This document shows, piece after piece, positions 1-7,011 of a DNA stretch of 64,000 bases; position 1 is the first letter of the stretch, and the number at the start of each line of letters is the position of its first letter. The notes under the pieces are model-generated. The model did no database searches, was not told the DNA's origin, and saw only the letters and a program-made list of their open reading frames with translations. The stretch is taken from contig CAWJFC010000016.1 of assembly GCA_963841945.1 (NCBI GenBank), positions 434,001-498,000 of the forward strand. Direction: 5' to 3'. The stretch comes from Acidiflorens sp963841945. GTDB lineage: Bacteria > Acidobacteriota > Terriglobia > Terriglobales > Acidobacteriaceae. The position numbers and the translations under genes were made by a program.

Positions 1-2
1 GC

Positions 3-1010
3 GGTTCGCTCCAGTTCGCCATGGAGGTCCAGGGTCCCGGTCTCGGCATTGGCGGCGGCCTGTTCGGAATGTCGCGCGTAATGCCCGTTAACAGCGGCAA
101 TACCCAGTGCATCTTCGCGACTGAGGCATTCACCAACGACTTGTTCTGGATCGTTCCCGGCTCCGGCTATCCCGGCGGATCGGCTACCGGTTCGCCCTCC
201 GATGACGGCTCGGCTAATGGCATCGGCCTGGCCGCCAACGCCAGCTATGTCTATGCGAGCTTCAGTTCGTCGAACACCATTGCGACCTTCCAGATCCAAT
301 CCAGTTGCGCGCTCGTTTTCGTCAATGACATTACCGTCGCCGGACTCAATGGCGGAATCATCGACGGCATGGCCATTCACGGCAACATGATGATCGCCAG
401 CTACGCCGATGGTTCCATCGAGTCCTTCAACATCGCCTCCGGAACGCCCGTCTCCAACGGCGACAAGCAGAACTCCACCGCCTCCGTCGGCGGCGAGAGC
501 TACCCGAACGGCATCGACATCACCGCCGACGGCCACTTCGCCATCTTCGGTGACACCTCAACCGCCGATATCGTCGAGGTCTCTGACATCTCCTCCGGCA
601 AGCTGACCGCAACCGTCGTCTACCAGACTCATGCCGGCATCAATTCCAGCAACGTTCTTCTCAGCCCCGATGAATCGATTCTTTATATAAGCAATACTCA
701 GGGCGACGTCGTCTCGGCCGCGTTCTTTAATCCCAGCACGGGCCAGGTCACCAAAGGTTGCACGTCGCCCAAAATCAGGGGCTACGTCTCGGATTGGTCT
801 TATCTCGGCAGCCTCGCTTTGCAACAGATCAGCGGCAACGGCGGGGGCGTTTTTGTCGCCGAATTCGGCGCTCCTTCCGGCATCGCCGCGCTGAATCTTA
901 CGGTCAACGGCTCGAAATGCAATATCCGCGAAGCCAAGGATTCTCCAACAACCGACGAATACAGCCGCGGCCTGCTCTCAATCGGCAGATTTCCGCCCCG
1001 TCAGTTCTAA
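3..1010 (+). CDS. Secreted beta-propeller (lactonase-like) protein, 5' end outside the window
   Basis: The reading frame is open from base 3, before the first ATG at 21, so the gene almost certainly starts upstream and only the C-terminal ~335 residues are visible. The protein is rich in Gly, Ser, Thr and Asn. Repeated strand patterns (YVYASFSSSNTIATFQ, MIASYADGSIESFNI, SILYISNTQGDVVSAAFF) are typical of YncE/lactonase seven-bladed propellers. It has no catalytic motif I recognise, so substrate and function are unknown; an extracellular or periplasmic place is inferred from composition. It lies 46 bases upstream of the multicopper oxidase on the same strand. Confidence 0.7.
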   Translation, partial: GSLQFAMEVQGPGLGIGGGLFGMSRVMPVNSGNTQCIFATEAFTNDLFWIVPGSGYPGGSATGSPSDDGSANGIGLAANASYVYASFSSSNTIATFQIQSSCALVFVNDITVAGLNGGIIDGMAIHGNMMIASYADGSIESFNIASGTPVSNGDKQNSTASVGGESYPNGIDITADGHFAIFGDTSTADIVEVSDISSGKLTATVVYQTHAGINSSNVLLSPDESILYISNTQGDVVSAAFFNPSTGQVTKGCTSPKIRGYVSDWSYLGSLALQQISGNGGGVFVAEFGAPSGIAALNLTVNGSKCNIREAKDSPTTDEYSRGLLSIGRFPPRQF

Positions 1011-1056
1011 TGCAGCGCAGCCGCTAACACAGTTTTTTGGGTGAGTTCGACAAACT

Positions 1057-2667
1057 ATGAATCTGATGCGTCTTGGAAAATCCTCTGCGATCCTCATTGC
1101 ATGGGCCGCACTTGCGGCCACGCTGCCCTCCACCCTGTCCGTCCCGCTCTTCGCTCAATGTCCCGCCCGTCCTGCTTCCGGCTCCGAGGTCACGGACGCC
1201 TACACCATCGCTCCTACGAACGGCACTCTGTCAGCCGACTTTTCTCTCGGCTATTCTGTCGACCAGCAGGGCTACACGCACTATTGCTATCAATACCAGG
1301 CTCCCAGTGGCGTGGTCGAAGCGCCCACCCTCCGCCTCAATCCCGGCGACACATTGCAGCTCAATCTGGCCGATGTCATCCAGGATTCGGACGCCTCGAA
1401 GATGCAGATGCATCACCCGGCCACGGCTCAGGTCTGTGGCGACACTGGTCCGATTTCAGTCAGCTCCACCAACCTGCACTTTCACGGCATGCCCGTCTCT
1501 CCCGTCTGCCATCAGGATGATGTGATTGACACGCTCATCGAGCCGGGCTCGCCCGCCTTCAATTTCAATATTCCGATTCCATCCGACACGCCGCCCGGTC
1601 TCTACTGGTATCACCCGCACATCCACGGCTTCACCGAGTTCCAGGTCAATGGCGGAGCTGCCGGCGCGCTCGTCATCAACGGCATGGAGAAATACCGTCC
1701 CGAGGTCAAGGGTCTCAAAGAGCGCGTCTTTGTGATTCGCCAGCAATATCTTGTCCCATGGATTCCCGGTCCCTACCAGTTGAGCCTCAACTTCCAGGTT
1801 TCGCTTTTCCCGCGCGAGCCGGCTCCTTACATCAACATCGGGCCCGGCGAGCGCCAATTCTGGCGCGTCGCCAATGCCTCGATCCAGGATTTCATGCCCC
1901 TCCAGATCCTGATCAACAACAAGCCCGAAAAGCTTGAACTGATCGCCCTCGACGGCTACCCGGTCGCCAAAACGCGAAATGTCGAAACCATCCTGATCCC
2001 GCCCGCCGGTCGCGCCGAGTTCATCGTGACCGGACCCCCCGCTGGCGCTACTGGAGCGATGGTCGTCGGCCCCTACGACACCGGCCCAACCGGAAATCCA
2101 GACGTGTCCGTGCAGTTGGCGCTCATCAATCCTGTGTCGGGCAACGTGGCCGATTCGCACAGCGCGCCGGCATCCAGCTCATCCGCCAGCTCGCCTGCGC
2201 CCGCACCCAAGCTCAAGTGGTCCGATCTTGATAACGTAAAAATCACCGCCGAGCGCAAGCTCTATTTCTCCGAAGAATTCGGCGGCACCAACGGTCCCAT
2301 CCAGTTCTACATCACCGTCGACGGCCAGCCGCAAAAGGTCTTCGACCCCAACGAGAAGCCCGCCATCCGCACCAAGGTCGGCGCCGTAGAAGACTGGACC
2401 ATCGAAAACCACGCGCTCGAAACTCACGCCTTCCACATCCACCAGATTCACTTCAAGGTGCTCGAGGTCGACGGCAAGAAAGTTCCCGAGAGCGAGATGC
2501 TTGACACCATCACCATTCCCTACTGGAGTGGAACCGGCCCGTATCACAGCGTTAAACTCCGCATGGATTTCCGCGATCCGGCCATTGCCGGAACATTCGT
2601 CTTCCATTGCCATATCCTTCTTCATGAGGATTTGGGCATGATGCACAAAATTGAGGTTGACCCCTAG
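1057..2667 (+). CDS. Multicopper oxidase, exported
   Basis: A 536-residue protein with a signal peptide (about residues 1-33, ending in LFAQ). All four copper-binding clusters of the family are present in order: HFHG (about 142), WYHPHIHG (about 182), HAFHIHQIHF (about 452) and HCHILLHEDLGMM (517-529). The last two follow the HxxHxH and HCHxxxH patterns that hold the type 1 and trinuclear coppers. Such enzymes oxidise phenols or metal ions (Cu+, Mn2+, Fe2+) while reducing O2 to water in the periplasm. The natural substrate cannot be read from the sequence. A Ser/Ala/Pro-rich linker (about 368-385) separates the second and third cupredoxin domains. No metal-resistance partner is adjacent. Confidence 0.9.
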   Translation: MNLMRLGKSSAILIAWAALAATLPSTLSVPLFAQCPARPASGSEVTDAYTIAPTNGTLSADFSLGYSVDQQGYTHYCYQYQAPSGVVEAPTLRLNPGDTLQLNLADVIQDSDASKMQMHHPATAQVCGDTGPISVSSTNLHFHGMPVSPVCHQDDVIDTLIEPGSPAFNFNIPIPSDTPPGLYWYHPHIHGFTEFQVNGGAAGALVINGMEKYRPEVKGLKERVFVIRQQYLVPWIPGPYQLSLNFQVSLFPREPAPYINIGPGERQFWRVANASIQDFMPLQILINNKPEKLELIALDGYPVAKTRNVETILIPPAGRAEFIVTGPPAGATGAMVVGPYDTGPTGNPDVSVQLALINPVSGNVADSHSAPASSSSASSPAPAPKLKWSDLDNVKITAERKLYFSEEFGGTNGPIQFYITVDGQPQKVFDPNEKPAIRTKVGAVEDWTIENHALETHAFHIHQIHFKVLEVDGKKVPESEMLDTITIPYWSGTGPYHSVKLRMDFRDPAIAGTFVFHCHILLHEDLGMMHKIEVDP

Positions 2668-2770
2668 CGCTCGAGGATTCTGCAAAAAATTGAAAAGAGT
2701 TCTGAAAAAAGTTCTCAACAATTTCTCAAAGCAGTCTCTCGACCCAGTTCTTGAAATGCGAGGTAAGAAC

Positions 2771-3301
2771 GTGACCATCTACATTGGCAGGAAGTCCCTG
2801 CTTGCCGCGGCCGCCATTCTTTTTTTCGTGGCAGGCTGTTCCTTCGGAGCGCATTTCCGTTCGCCCCAGGTGGTTCACGCCGCGTCAACGTCGAACGGCG
2901 CGCTTTCGCATGCGGACTCGAACAGCGTTATTTTGCATGACGCTGTCTCGCACGACGACGGCTCGCACAACGACGCTCCGTATTACGAGGCCTCCCACGG
3001 CGTCGTCCCCAAATCCTACGGTCACTTCGTCGCCGCCATCGCCGACCGCATCGGCACCGGCCTCGTCTTCGAAGACCCCGAAGGCGTCATCCGCTTCGTC
3101 AGCATCACCGGCATGAAGGAAGGTCAGCTCAACCGCTACGACCAGACCCCCACCAAGGGAGGCATTCCGAAATCCTACGGCCACCTGGTGGCTGCGGTAG
3201 TCAACGGCAAAGGCACCGGCCTAATCTTCGAAGACGCCCAAGGCGCAATCCGCTTCGTGACGCTCACCGGCGAGATGGAAGGCGAACTCAACCGCGAGTA
3301 G
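2771..3301 (+). CDS. Small exported protein with a duplicated ~43-residue module
   Basis: I place the start at the GTG at 2771, which has GAGGT six bases upstream; an in-frame ATG at 2756 has no ribosome site. The N-terminus is hydrophobic (LLAAAAILFFVAGC), giving either a lipoprotein-like Cys or a signal anchor. The C-terminal half holds two copies of the same module, each running from PKSYGH through VAA, GTGL, FEDP/FEDA and IRFV to a closing EGQLNR/EGELNR. The His-rich linker before the repeats (SHDDGSHND) could bind metal, which would fit the neighbouring multicopper oxidase, but that is a guess. I do not recognise the family. Confidence 0.65.
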   Translation: MTIYIGRKSLLAAAAILFFVAGCSFGAHFRSPQVVHAASTSNGALSHADSNSVILHDAVSHDDGSHNDAPYYEASHGVVPKSYGHFVAAIADRIGTGLVFEDPEGVIRFVSITGMKEGQLNRYDQTPTKGGIPKSYGHLVAAVVNGKGTGLIFEDAQGAIRFVTLTGEMEGELNRE

Positions 3302-3475
3302 CACTCGAAGTAATATGCTGCGGGTTGAGACTCACAGGTGTCTGCGCCGAGATACGGTAGCTTGTAGCCGCAGACGCCTTACCCAAAATAATCGAACCGT
3401 AGCGCCGGCTGTCCGGCGGGCGTCCTCGCCCGCCGCGCCGCAATCATCCACCTGTCTCCACTACGTCCAGCGGGC

Positions 3476-4195
3476 CTACACCGCCTTCTTGAAATCCGTA
3501 GCGCTTTCCGATTCGGAAACGCTTCCCGGCCCGACGCGGCACGTCGCGCAACTCGCAACCGCCTCTTTGCGCCGCTCCCGCAACCGTGCCTGGAACGTGT
3601 CCCAGCGACCGCCAATCCCCGACGCGCTATTGCTGATCACCACCGAATCCGTCCCCGCCGGAACCACCCGTCCCGTCGGCTCATCCGCGGCCTCCAGCGA
3701 CGCGCGATCCATCTCCACCGCTCTCGGACGCAACTCCGATTCGTTGCCCGACGCCTCCGCCGAATTGCGATTCCCTTCCATCTGCAACGTCGTCGGCGTA
3801 ATGTTGCGGTCCGTTTCCTTGCGATGCATCACTGGACTCGTCTCCCACTTCGCCCGGTAGCGATTCTGGTAATCCTCCCACTGCTCATGCGACGACAGGT
3901 CTTTTTCGTTATAAGCGGGAAAACTCTCAACCTGCTGCTTGGTCAACTCGCATGCAAAATCGCCCTCGTGCTTCTCGGATGAATGCAGGCGATCCGCGGG
4001 CACAACGAATTCCTTCGTCGATAGCCAGCCGCCCGTATCCACTACCACGTAACCCACATCGCCGGTCGAGTGATCGAAGATCACATCCTTGATTTTCCCA
4101 AGCTTCTCATCGCCGACGCCGTACAGCGCCGCGCCGCGAACGTCTTCTGCCGCATTGCCAAATCGATATTCCCCAAGTAGTGCGTAGTGCGCCAT
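3476..4195 (-). CDS. PRC-barrel domain protein
   Basis: The N-terminal ~90 residues match the PRC-barrel fold: VRGAALYGVGDEKLGKIKDVIFD is the usual start of the domain, followed by GYVVVDTGGWLSTKEFVVPADRL. The remaining ~150 residues are polar, contain a stretch like stress-related PRC proteins (YNEKDLSSHEQWEDYQNRYRAKW), and have no other domain I recognise. PRC barrels act as small adaptors in RNA processing, photosynthetic reaction centres and stress proteins; no specific partner is visible here. It is 239 residues, cytoplasmic by composition, and downstream of moaD on the same strand but separated by a long heptamer-repeat hairpin. Confidence 0.75.
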   Translation of the reverse strand: MAHYALLGEYRFGNAAEDVRGAALYGVGDEKLGKIKDVIFDHSTGDVGYVVVDTGGWLSTKEFVVPADRLHSSEKHEGDFACELTKQQVESFPAYNEKDLSSHEQWEDYQNRYRAKWETSPVMHRKETDRNITPTTLQMEGNRNSAEASGNESELRPRAVEMDRASLEAADEPTGRVVPAGTDSVVISNSASGIGGRWDTFQARLRERRKEAVASCATCRVGPGSVSESESATDFKKAV

Positions 4196-4275
4196 GCAGA
4201 CTCCTCCAACCGTGCGAAATAATCAACGCGCGTTAGATGCCGCAAATTGGTAGGGTGTTTGCTGAAAGGCGCTTC

Positions 4276-4428
4276 AGTTACCAGTTCTCAGTTGCCAGTT
4301 CCCAGTTCCCAGTTCCCAGTTCTCAGTGTTGAGCCGCCGGCCGCGTGTAGCAATGGCCATGATCTGAGAACTGAGAACTAGGCACTGAGAACTAGTAACT
4401 AAGAACTAAGAACTAGGAACTGGCAACT
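4276..4428. repeat. Two inverted arrays of 7-bp repeats (AGTTCTC family)
   Basis: Seven tandem heptamers of the form AGTTNCC/AGTTCTC occupy 4276-4324. Nine heptamers in the opposite orientation (GAGAACT and variants) occupy 4366-4428. The arms are separated by 41 bases, so the transcript or single-stranded DNA could fold into a long imperfect hairpin. The right arm starts two bases after the stop codon of the sulfur-carrier gene, so it lies in that gene's 3' untranslated region. Confidence 0.85.
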
Positions 4429-4430
4429 GA

Positions 4431-4712
4431 TCAATTCGCTCCGCCCGCAATCGAAGGAACGAGCAGAACCTCATCGCCTTCCTGAAACGCATACTCAGCG
4501 CCGCCCAGAAAGCGAATGTCTTCCTCGTTCACATAAATATTCAGGAAGCGGCGAATCTCTCCCTCCTCGTCGCGCAAATGCGGCTTGAGATCGGGAAATT
4601 TCCCATCCAGCGTAGTGAATAATTCATTCAGGTTGGCCGCGTCGCAAATCACTTGCGGAGTGCCCGCGGTAAGCCGCCGCAACGCGGTAGGAATTTGTAC
4701 AGTGATACTCAT
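4431..4712 (-). CDS. MoaD/ThiS-family sulfur carrier protein
   Basis: A 93-residue ubiquitin-fold protein. The ATG at 4712 is chosen because GGAGAG lies just upstream; the frame runs further but without a ribosome site. Family features are LNELFTTLDGKFPDL, the RFLNIYVNEEDIRFL strand and the C-terminal GDEVLLVPSIAGG. The carboxyl terminus is GG followed by two residues (AN), so unlike MoaD the Gly-Gly is not terminal and would need trimming before it can be adenylated and loaded with sulfur, as for QbsE-type carriers. It follows a threonine-synthase-like gene in a SAM-riboswitch operon, suggesting it feeds sulfide into amino acid synthesis. No ThiF-type activator or JAMM protease lies in the window. 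Confidence 0.85.
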   Translation of the reverse strand: MSITVQIPTALRRLTAGTPQVICDAANLNELFTTLDGKFPDLKPHLRDEEGEIRRFLNIYVNEEDIRFLGGAEYAFQEGDEVLLVPSIAGGAN

Positions 4713-4909
4713 AAATCTCTCCTTCAAATGAAAATCCGTCGTTAGTCGTGGGTTGTCGGTCAGCAATTGTTAGGTGTCAGTCGCCGGGTGCCAGGTGAGG
4801 CTGTCGTGGGCTGCTATTCGTCGGGAGTGTCTGCTGGCACTCTGGGTGGGCTGCAGGGTACGTCTCCGCAGCGCGAACGACCGACGACTAACGACCAACG
4901 ACAGTCGGC
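4713..4909. other. Spacer between the thrC-like and carrier genes, with an inverted repeat
   Basis: A 197-base gap inside the presumed operon. It contains an imperfect 24-bp inverted repeat: 4738-4761 pairs with 4879-4902 at 20 of 24 positions, built from GTCGTTAG/GTCGTTGG-like short units. I see no gene or promoter in it. Confidence 0.5.
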
Positions 4910-6193
4910 CTACGCCACCGCAGTCGCAGCCGCCAAAGCGGCCGACGCAACCGCCGGCGCTGCCGCGATCTTCCCAGCCAGATACGCCTCGAATTCGCTG
5001 AGCTTGGCGGCAATCGGTTTTTCGGCCTGGTATCGGTCGACCAGCACATCGGTCGTCTTCAGTCCGTTGCCCGTGATGCACAGCACCGTCGTCTCATCCG
5101 GCAGAATGCGATCCTGCTGGATCAGCTTGCGCGCCGAGCCCACCGTCACCCCGCCCGCCGTCTCCGTGAAGATGCCCTCGGTCTGCGCCAGCAACTGAAT
5201 CGAGTTGACGACCTCGTGGTCGGTCACATCCTCCGACCAGCCGCCACTCTTCGTGATGGCCTTGATCGCGTAGTGTCCATCGGCGGGGTTGCCAATGGCC
5301 AGCGACCGCGCAATCGTCTTCGGGCGCTGCGGCTCGATCTCGGTACTGTATTGCTTGATCGCCGTCGATATCGGCGAACAGCCCGACGCCTGCGCGCCAA
5401 AAAAGCGCACTGATTTCGGCTCAACCAGGCCAAGCAGTATCAGCTCGTCGAACGCCTTCTTGATCTTGGTAATCAAGGATCCGCCCGCCATTGGCACAAC
5501 AACGTTATCCGGCAAGCGCCAGCCCAGTTGCTCGGCGATCTCGTAGCCGACCGTCTTCGAGCCCTCCGCGTAATACGGTCGAAGATTGACGTTCACGAAT
5601 CCCCAATTGTGTTCGTCGGCAATCTGCGAGCACAAGCGGTTCACGTGATCGTAGCTGCCATTGATGCGCACTACCTCCGCGCCGAAAACGTGCGTGCCCA
5701 GAACTTTCGCCGGCTCAAGGTCCGAAGGGATAAAGATCCACGCCTTGAACCCGTCACGCGCCGCCTGCGCCGCGACGGAATTCGCCAGGTTTCCGGTCGA
5801 AGAACACGCCACCGTGTCAAATCCAAACGCGCGTGCGTTCGCCAAAGCCACCGCCACCACGCGGTCTTTAAAGCTCAAGGTCGGCAGGCACACCGCGTCG
5901 TTCTTGATAAACAGATTGCGCGAGCCAATCGTCTCTCCCAACCGGGGCGCGCTGACCAGCGGGGTAAACCCGATGGGGAGGGAGGGCTGATACCCCGCTG
6001 GCAGCGGCAGCAGTTCGCGATAACGCCAGATATTCGGCCGGCGTTGGGCGAACAACTCGCGCGAAACATGCTTCTTGATCGCGTCGTAATCGTACGTGAC
6101 TTCGAGCGGCGAGAAGCACTCGCAAATCGAACGTGGCTGGTTATCGAAAGTCTTGCCGCATTCGCGGCAGCGGAGCTGGTAGGTGCCCGTCAT
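4910..6193 (-). CDS. thrC: Threonine synthase-like PLP enzyme with N-terminal zinc ribbon
   Basis: A 427-residue fold-type II PLP protein. Four cysteines near the start (C9, C12, C24, C26) form a rubredoxin-like zinc ribbon seen in archaeal and some bacterial ThrC. The PLP lysine is K109 in LSFKDR, and CSSTGN is the phosphate/substrate loop. Threonine synthase converts O-phosphohomoserine to threonine. The SAM-I riboswitch upstream and the sulfur-carrier gene downstream are unusual for plain threonine synthesis and raise the possibility that this homologue makes a sulfur amino acid from the same substrate; that is inference. The C-terminus ends in a low-complexity Ala/Val tail (about 20 residues). 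Confidence 0.88.
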   Translation of the reverse strand: MTGTYQLRCRECGKTFDNQPRSICECFSPLEVTYDYDAIKKHVSRELFAQRRPNIWRYRELLPLPAGYQPSLPIGFTPLVSAPRLGETIGSRNLFIKNDAVCLPTLSFKDRVVAVALANARAFGFDTVACSSTGNLANSVAAQAARDGFKAWIFIPSDLEPAKVLGTHVFGAEVVRINGSYDHVNRLCSQIADEHNWGFVNVNLRPYYAEGSKTVGYEIAEQLGWRLPDNVVVPMAGGSLITKIKKAFDELILLGLVEPKSVRFFGAQASGCSPISTAIKQYSTEIEPQRPKTIARSLAIGNPADGHYAIKAITKSGGWSEDVTDHEVVNSIQLLAQTEGIFTETAGGVTVGSARKLIQQDRILPDETTVLCITGNGLKTTDVLVDRYQAEKPIAAKLSEFEAYLAGKIAAAPAVASAALAAATAVA

Positions 6194-6251
6194 CGTGCTG
6201 CTTCCTTCTGTGGCGTCGGGACGAGCCGGGAAATAATTCCCCGTAAACTAC

Positions 6252-6280
6252 AAAACCCCTTTTCCGGGTAGGAAAAGAGG
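6252..6280 (-). terminator. Leader terminator of the SAM riboswitch
   Basis: On the minus strand CCTCTTTTCC (6271-6280) pairs with GGAAAAGGGG (6256-6265) around a 5-base loop, followed by TTTTG. This is a 10-bp intrinsic terminator between the aptamer and the thrC-like start codon. Its loop TACCC plus GGA can pair with the TTCGGGTA that directly follows the aptamer, giving an alternative antiterminator. Confidence 0.85.
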
Positions 6281-6332
6281 CTCGGGAGGTGCGAGACTTT
6301 CAAATACCAATAAAAGTCATTCCGCTTACCCG

Positions 6333-6447
6333 AATCTCATGGTCCCCGTTACCGGGCGAGAGTTGGCACCTGCGATGGCGATAGATGATCGCGACCCGGT
6401 TGCCGTGGCGTCCTTGGGCTCGTCCCTCAGCCACTCTGCATGAAATT
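6333..6447 (-). promoter_or_regulatory. SAM-I (S-box) riboswitch aptamer
   Basis: The minus strand carries the S-box core in order: CAGAGTGGCTGAGGGACGAGCCC (kink-turn arm, 6418-6440 region), CACGGCAACCGG (about 6396-6407), CAGGTGCCAACTC (about 6359-6371). The ends form a 9-bp P1 helix, AATTTCATG (6439-6447) with CATGAGATT (6333-6341). SAM binding stabilises P1 and favours the downstream terminator, switching off the thrC-like/moaD operon when SAM is plentiful. Confidence 0.92.
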
Positions 6448-6450
6448 CCG

Positions 6451-6472
6451 GTTTACTCAATTATGAGTAAAC
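6451..6472. promoter_or_regulatory. Perfect 9-bp inverted repeat at the riboswitch transcript start
   Basis: GTTTACTCA-ATTA-TGAGTAAAC is a perfect palindrome with a 4-base spacer. It lies between the predicted -10 box (6483-6488) and the aptamer, so it is either an operator overlapping the transcription start or a 5' stabilising hairpin of the leader RNA. Confidence 0.6.
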
Positions 6473-6482
6473 TTGGATTGTG

Positions 6483-6511
6483 ATATTACTAACGACCAAA
6501 CGGTCTGTCAA
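6483..6511 (-). promoter_or_regulatory. Consensus sigma-70 promoter for the thrC-like/moaD operon
   Basis: On the minus strand TTGACA (6506-6511) and TAATAT (6483-6488) are separated by exactly 17 bases, an essentially consensus housekeeping promoter. The spacer contains GACC-GTTT-GGTC, a short palindrome that could be a repressor site. Transcription should begin near 6475 and read into the riboswitch. Confidence 0.8.
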
Positions 6512-6584
6512 GCGCTAAGATTTCGTTGGCTGAATTTCCTTGGCTGCTCCAAAACGGATACCCTCTAATGCCCTCCTGGGGATG

Positions 6585-6625
6585 CCCAAAGCGAGGGATG
6601 AGGTTCCCAAAACGAGGGATGAGGT
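6585..6625. repeat. 20-bp direct repeat pair
   Basis: CCCAAAGCGAGGGATGAGGT (6585-6604) and CCCAAAACGAGGGATGAGGT (6606-6625) differ at one base and have a 21-bp period. They lie in the gene-free stretch 6512-6706, which also holds a GTGAACCTCCGTGGCC-type sequence (near 6655) resembling dispersed intergenic repeats. Nothing else was seen there. Confidence 0.7.
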
Positions 6626-6706
6626 CCCCGGCTGCGGCTCCCGAGCCTTTCTTCGTGAACCTCCGTGGCCTTGTTGGTGAACGCCTTTGGCAAGCTAACC
6701 CGCGAC

Positions 6707-6829
6707 CTATTTCTTCTTCTCCGCCGCTTCCAGCGCCCGCACCTTCGCCATCGTCCGCTGCGAAACGTCCACCCGCTTCTTGCTCTTCTGGCGCCGTTTG
6801 CTCTTGCTCACATAGTGATTCTGTGCCAT
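6707..6829 (-). CDS. 40-residue highly basic protein
   Basis: The ATG at 6829 is preceded by AAGAGGA at good spacing. The product starts MAQNHYVSKSKRRQKSKKR and ends in VRALEAAEKKK, about one third Lys/Arg, which suggests RNA or ribosome binding. The frame extends upstream to 6985 but that part looks non-coding. It lies 423 bases downstream of the ddl-type gene's neighbour region and is not clearly in an operon. No family was recognised; a small ribosome-associated or nucleic-acid-binding protein is possible. Confidence 0.5.
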   Translation of the reverse strand: MAQNHYVSKSKRRQKSKKRVDVSQRTMAKVRALEAAEKKK

Positions 6830-6978
6830 CGATCCTCTTCTTAACCGGCAGTTCGGGATGCCGCCCAGATTCGCGCCTTTGCAGTCCGAAACTGCCACGC
6901 CCATCCATTGTACTTGGAGAAGAGCAGTTCTCAGTGTTTCCAGGCGTAGTGAATCAAAACCAGATGCCAGCAGTAGTA

Positions 6979-7011
6979 CTAGCAACTAGCCACTGGTAAC
7001 TGGCCACTGCC
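6979..7011. repeat. Short heptamer array (GGTAACT/AGCCACT type)
   Basis: About four degenerate 7-bp units (AGCAACT, AGCCACT, GGTAACT, GGCCACT) directly follow the stop of the ddl gene on its 3' side. It belongs to the same heptamer family as the arrays at 4276-4428 and 22559-22656. Confidence 0.6.

Noticed and set aside
4276..4428. CRISPR array
   Set aside because: Units are 7 bp without spacers, and no cas genes are present.
6526..6999. 157-codon plus-strand frame with Pro/Ser/Arg-rich product
   Set aside because: Covers repeats and the antisense of the small basic protein; no ribosome site and no domain.
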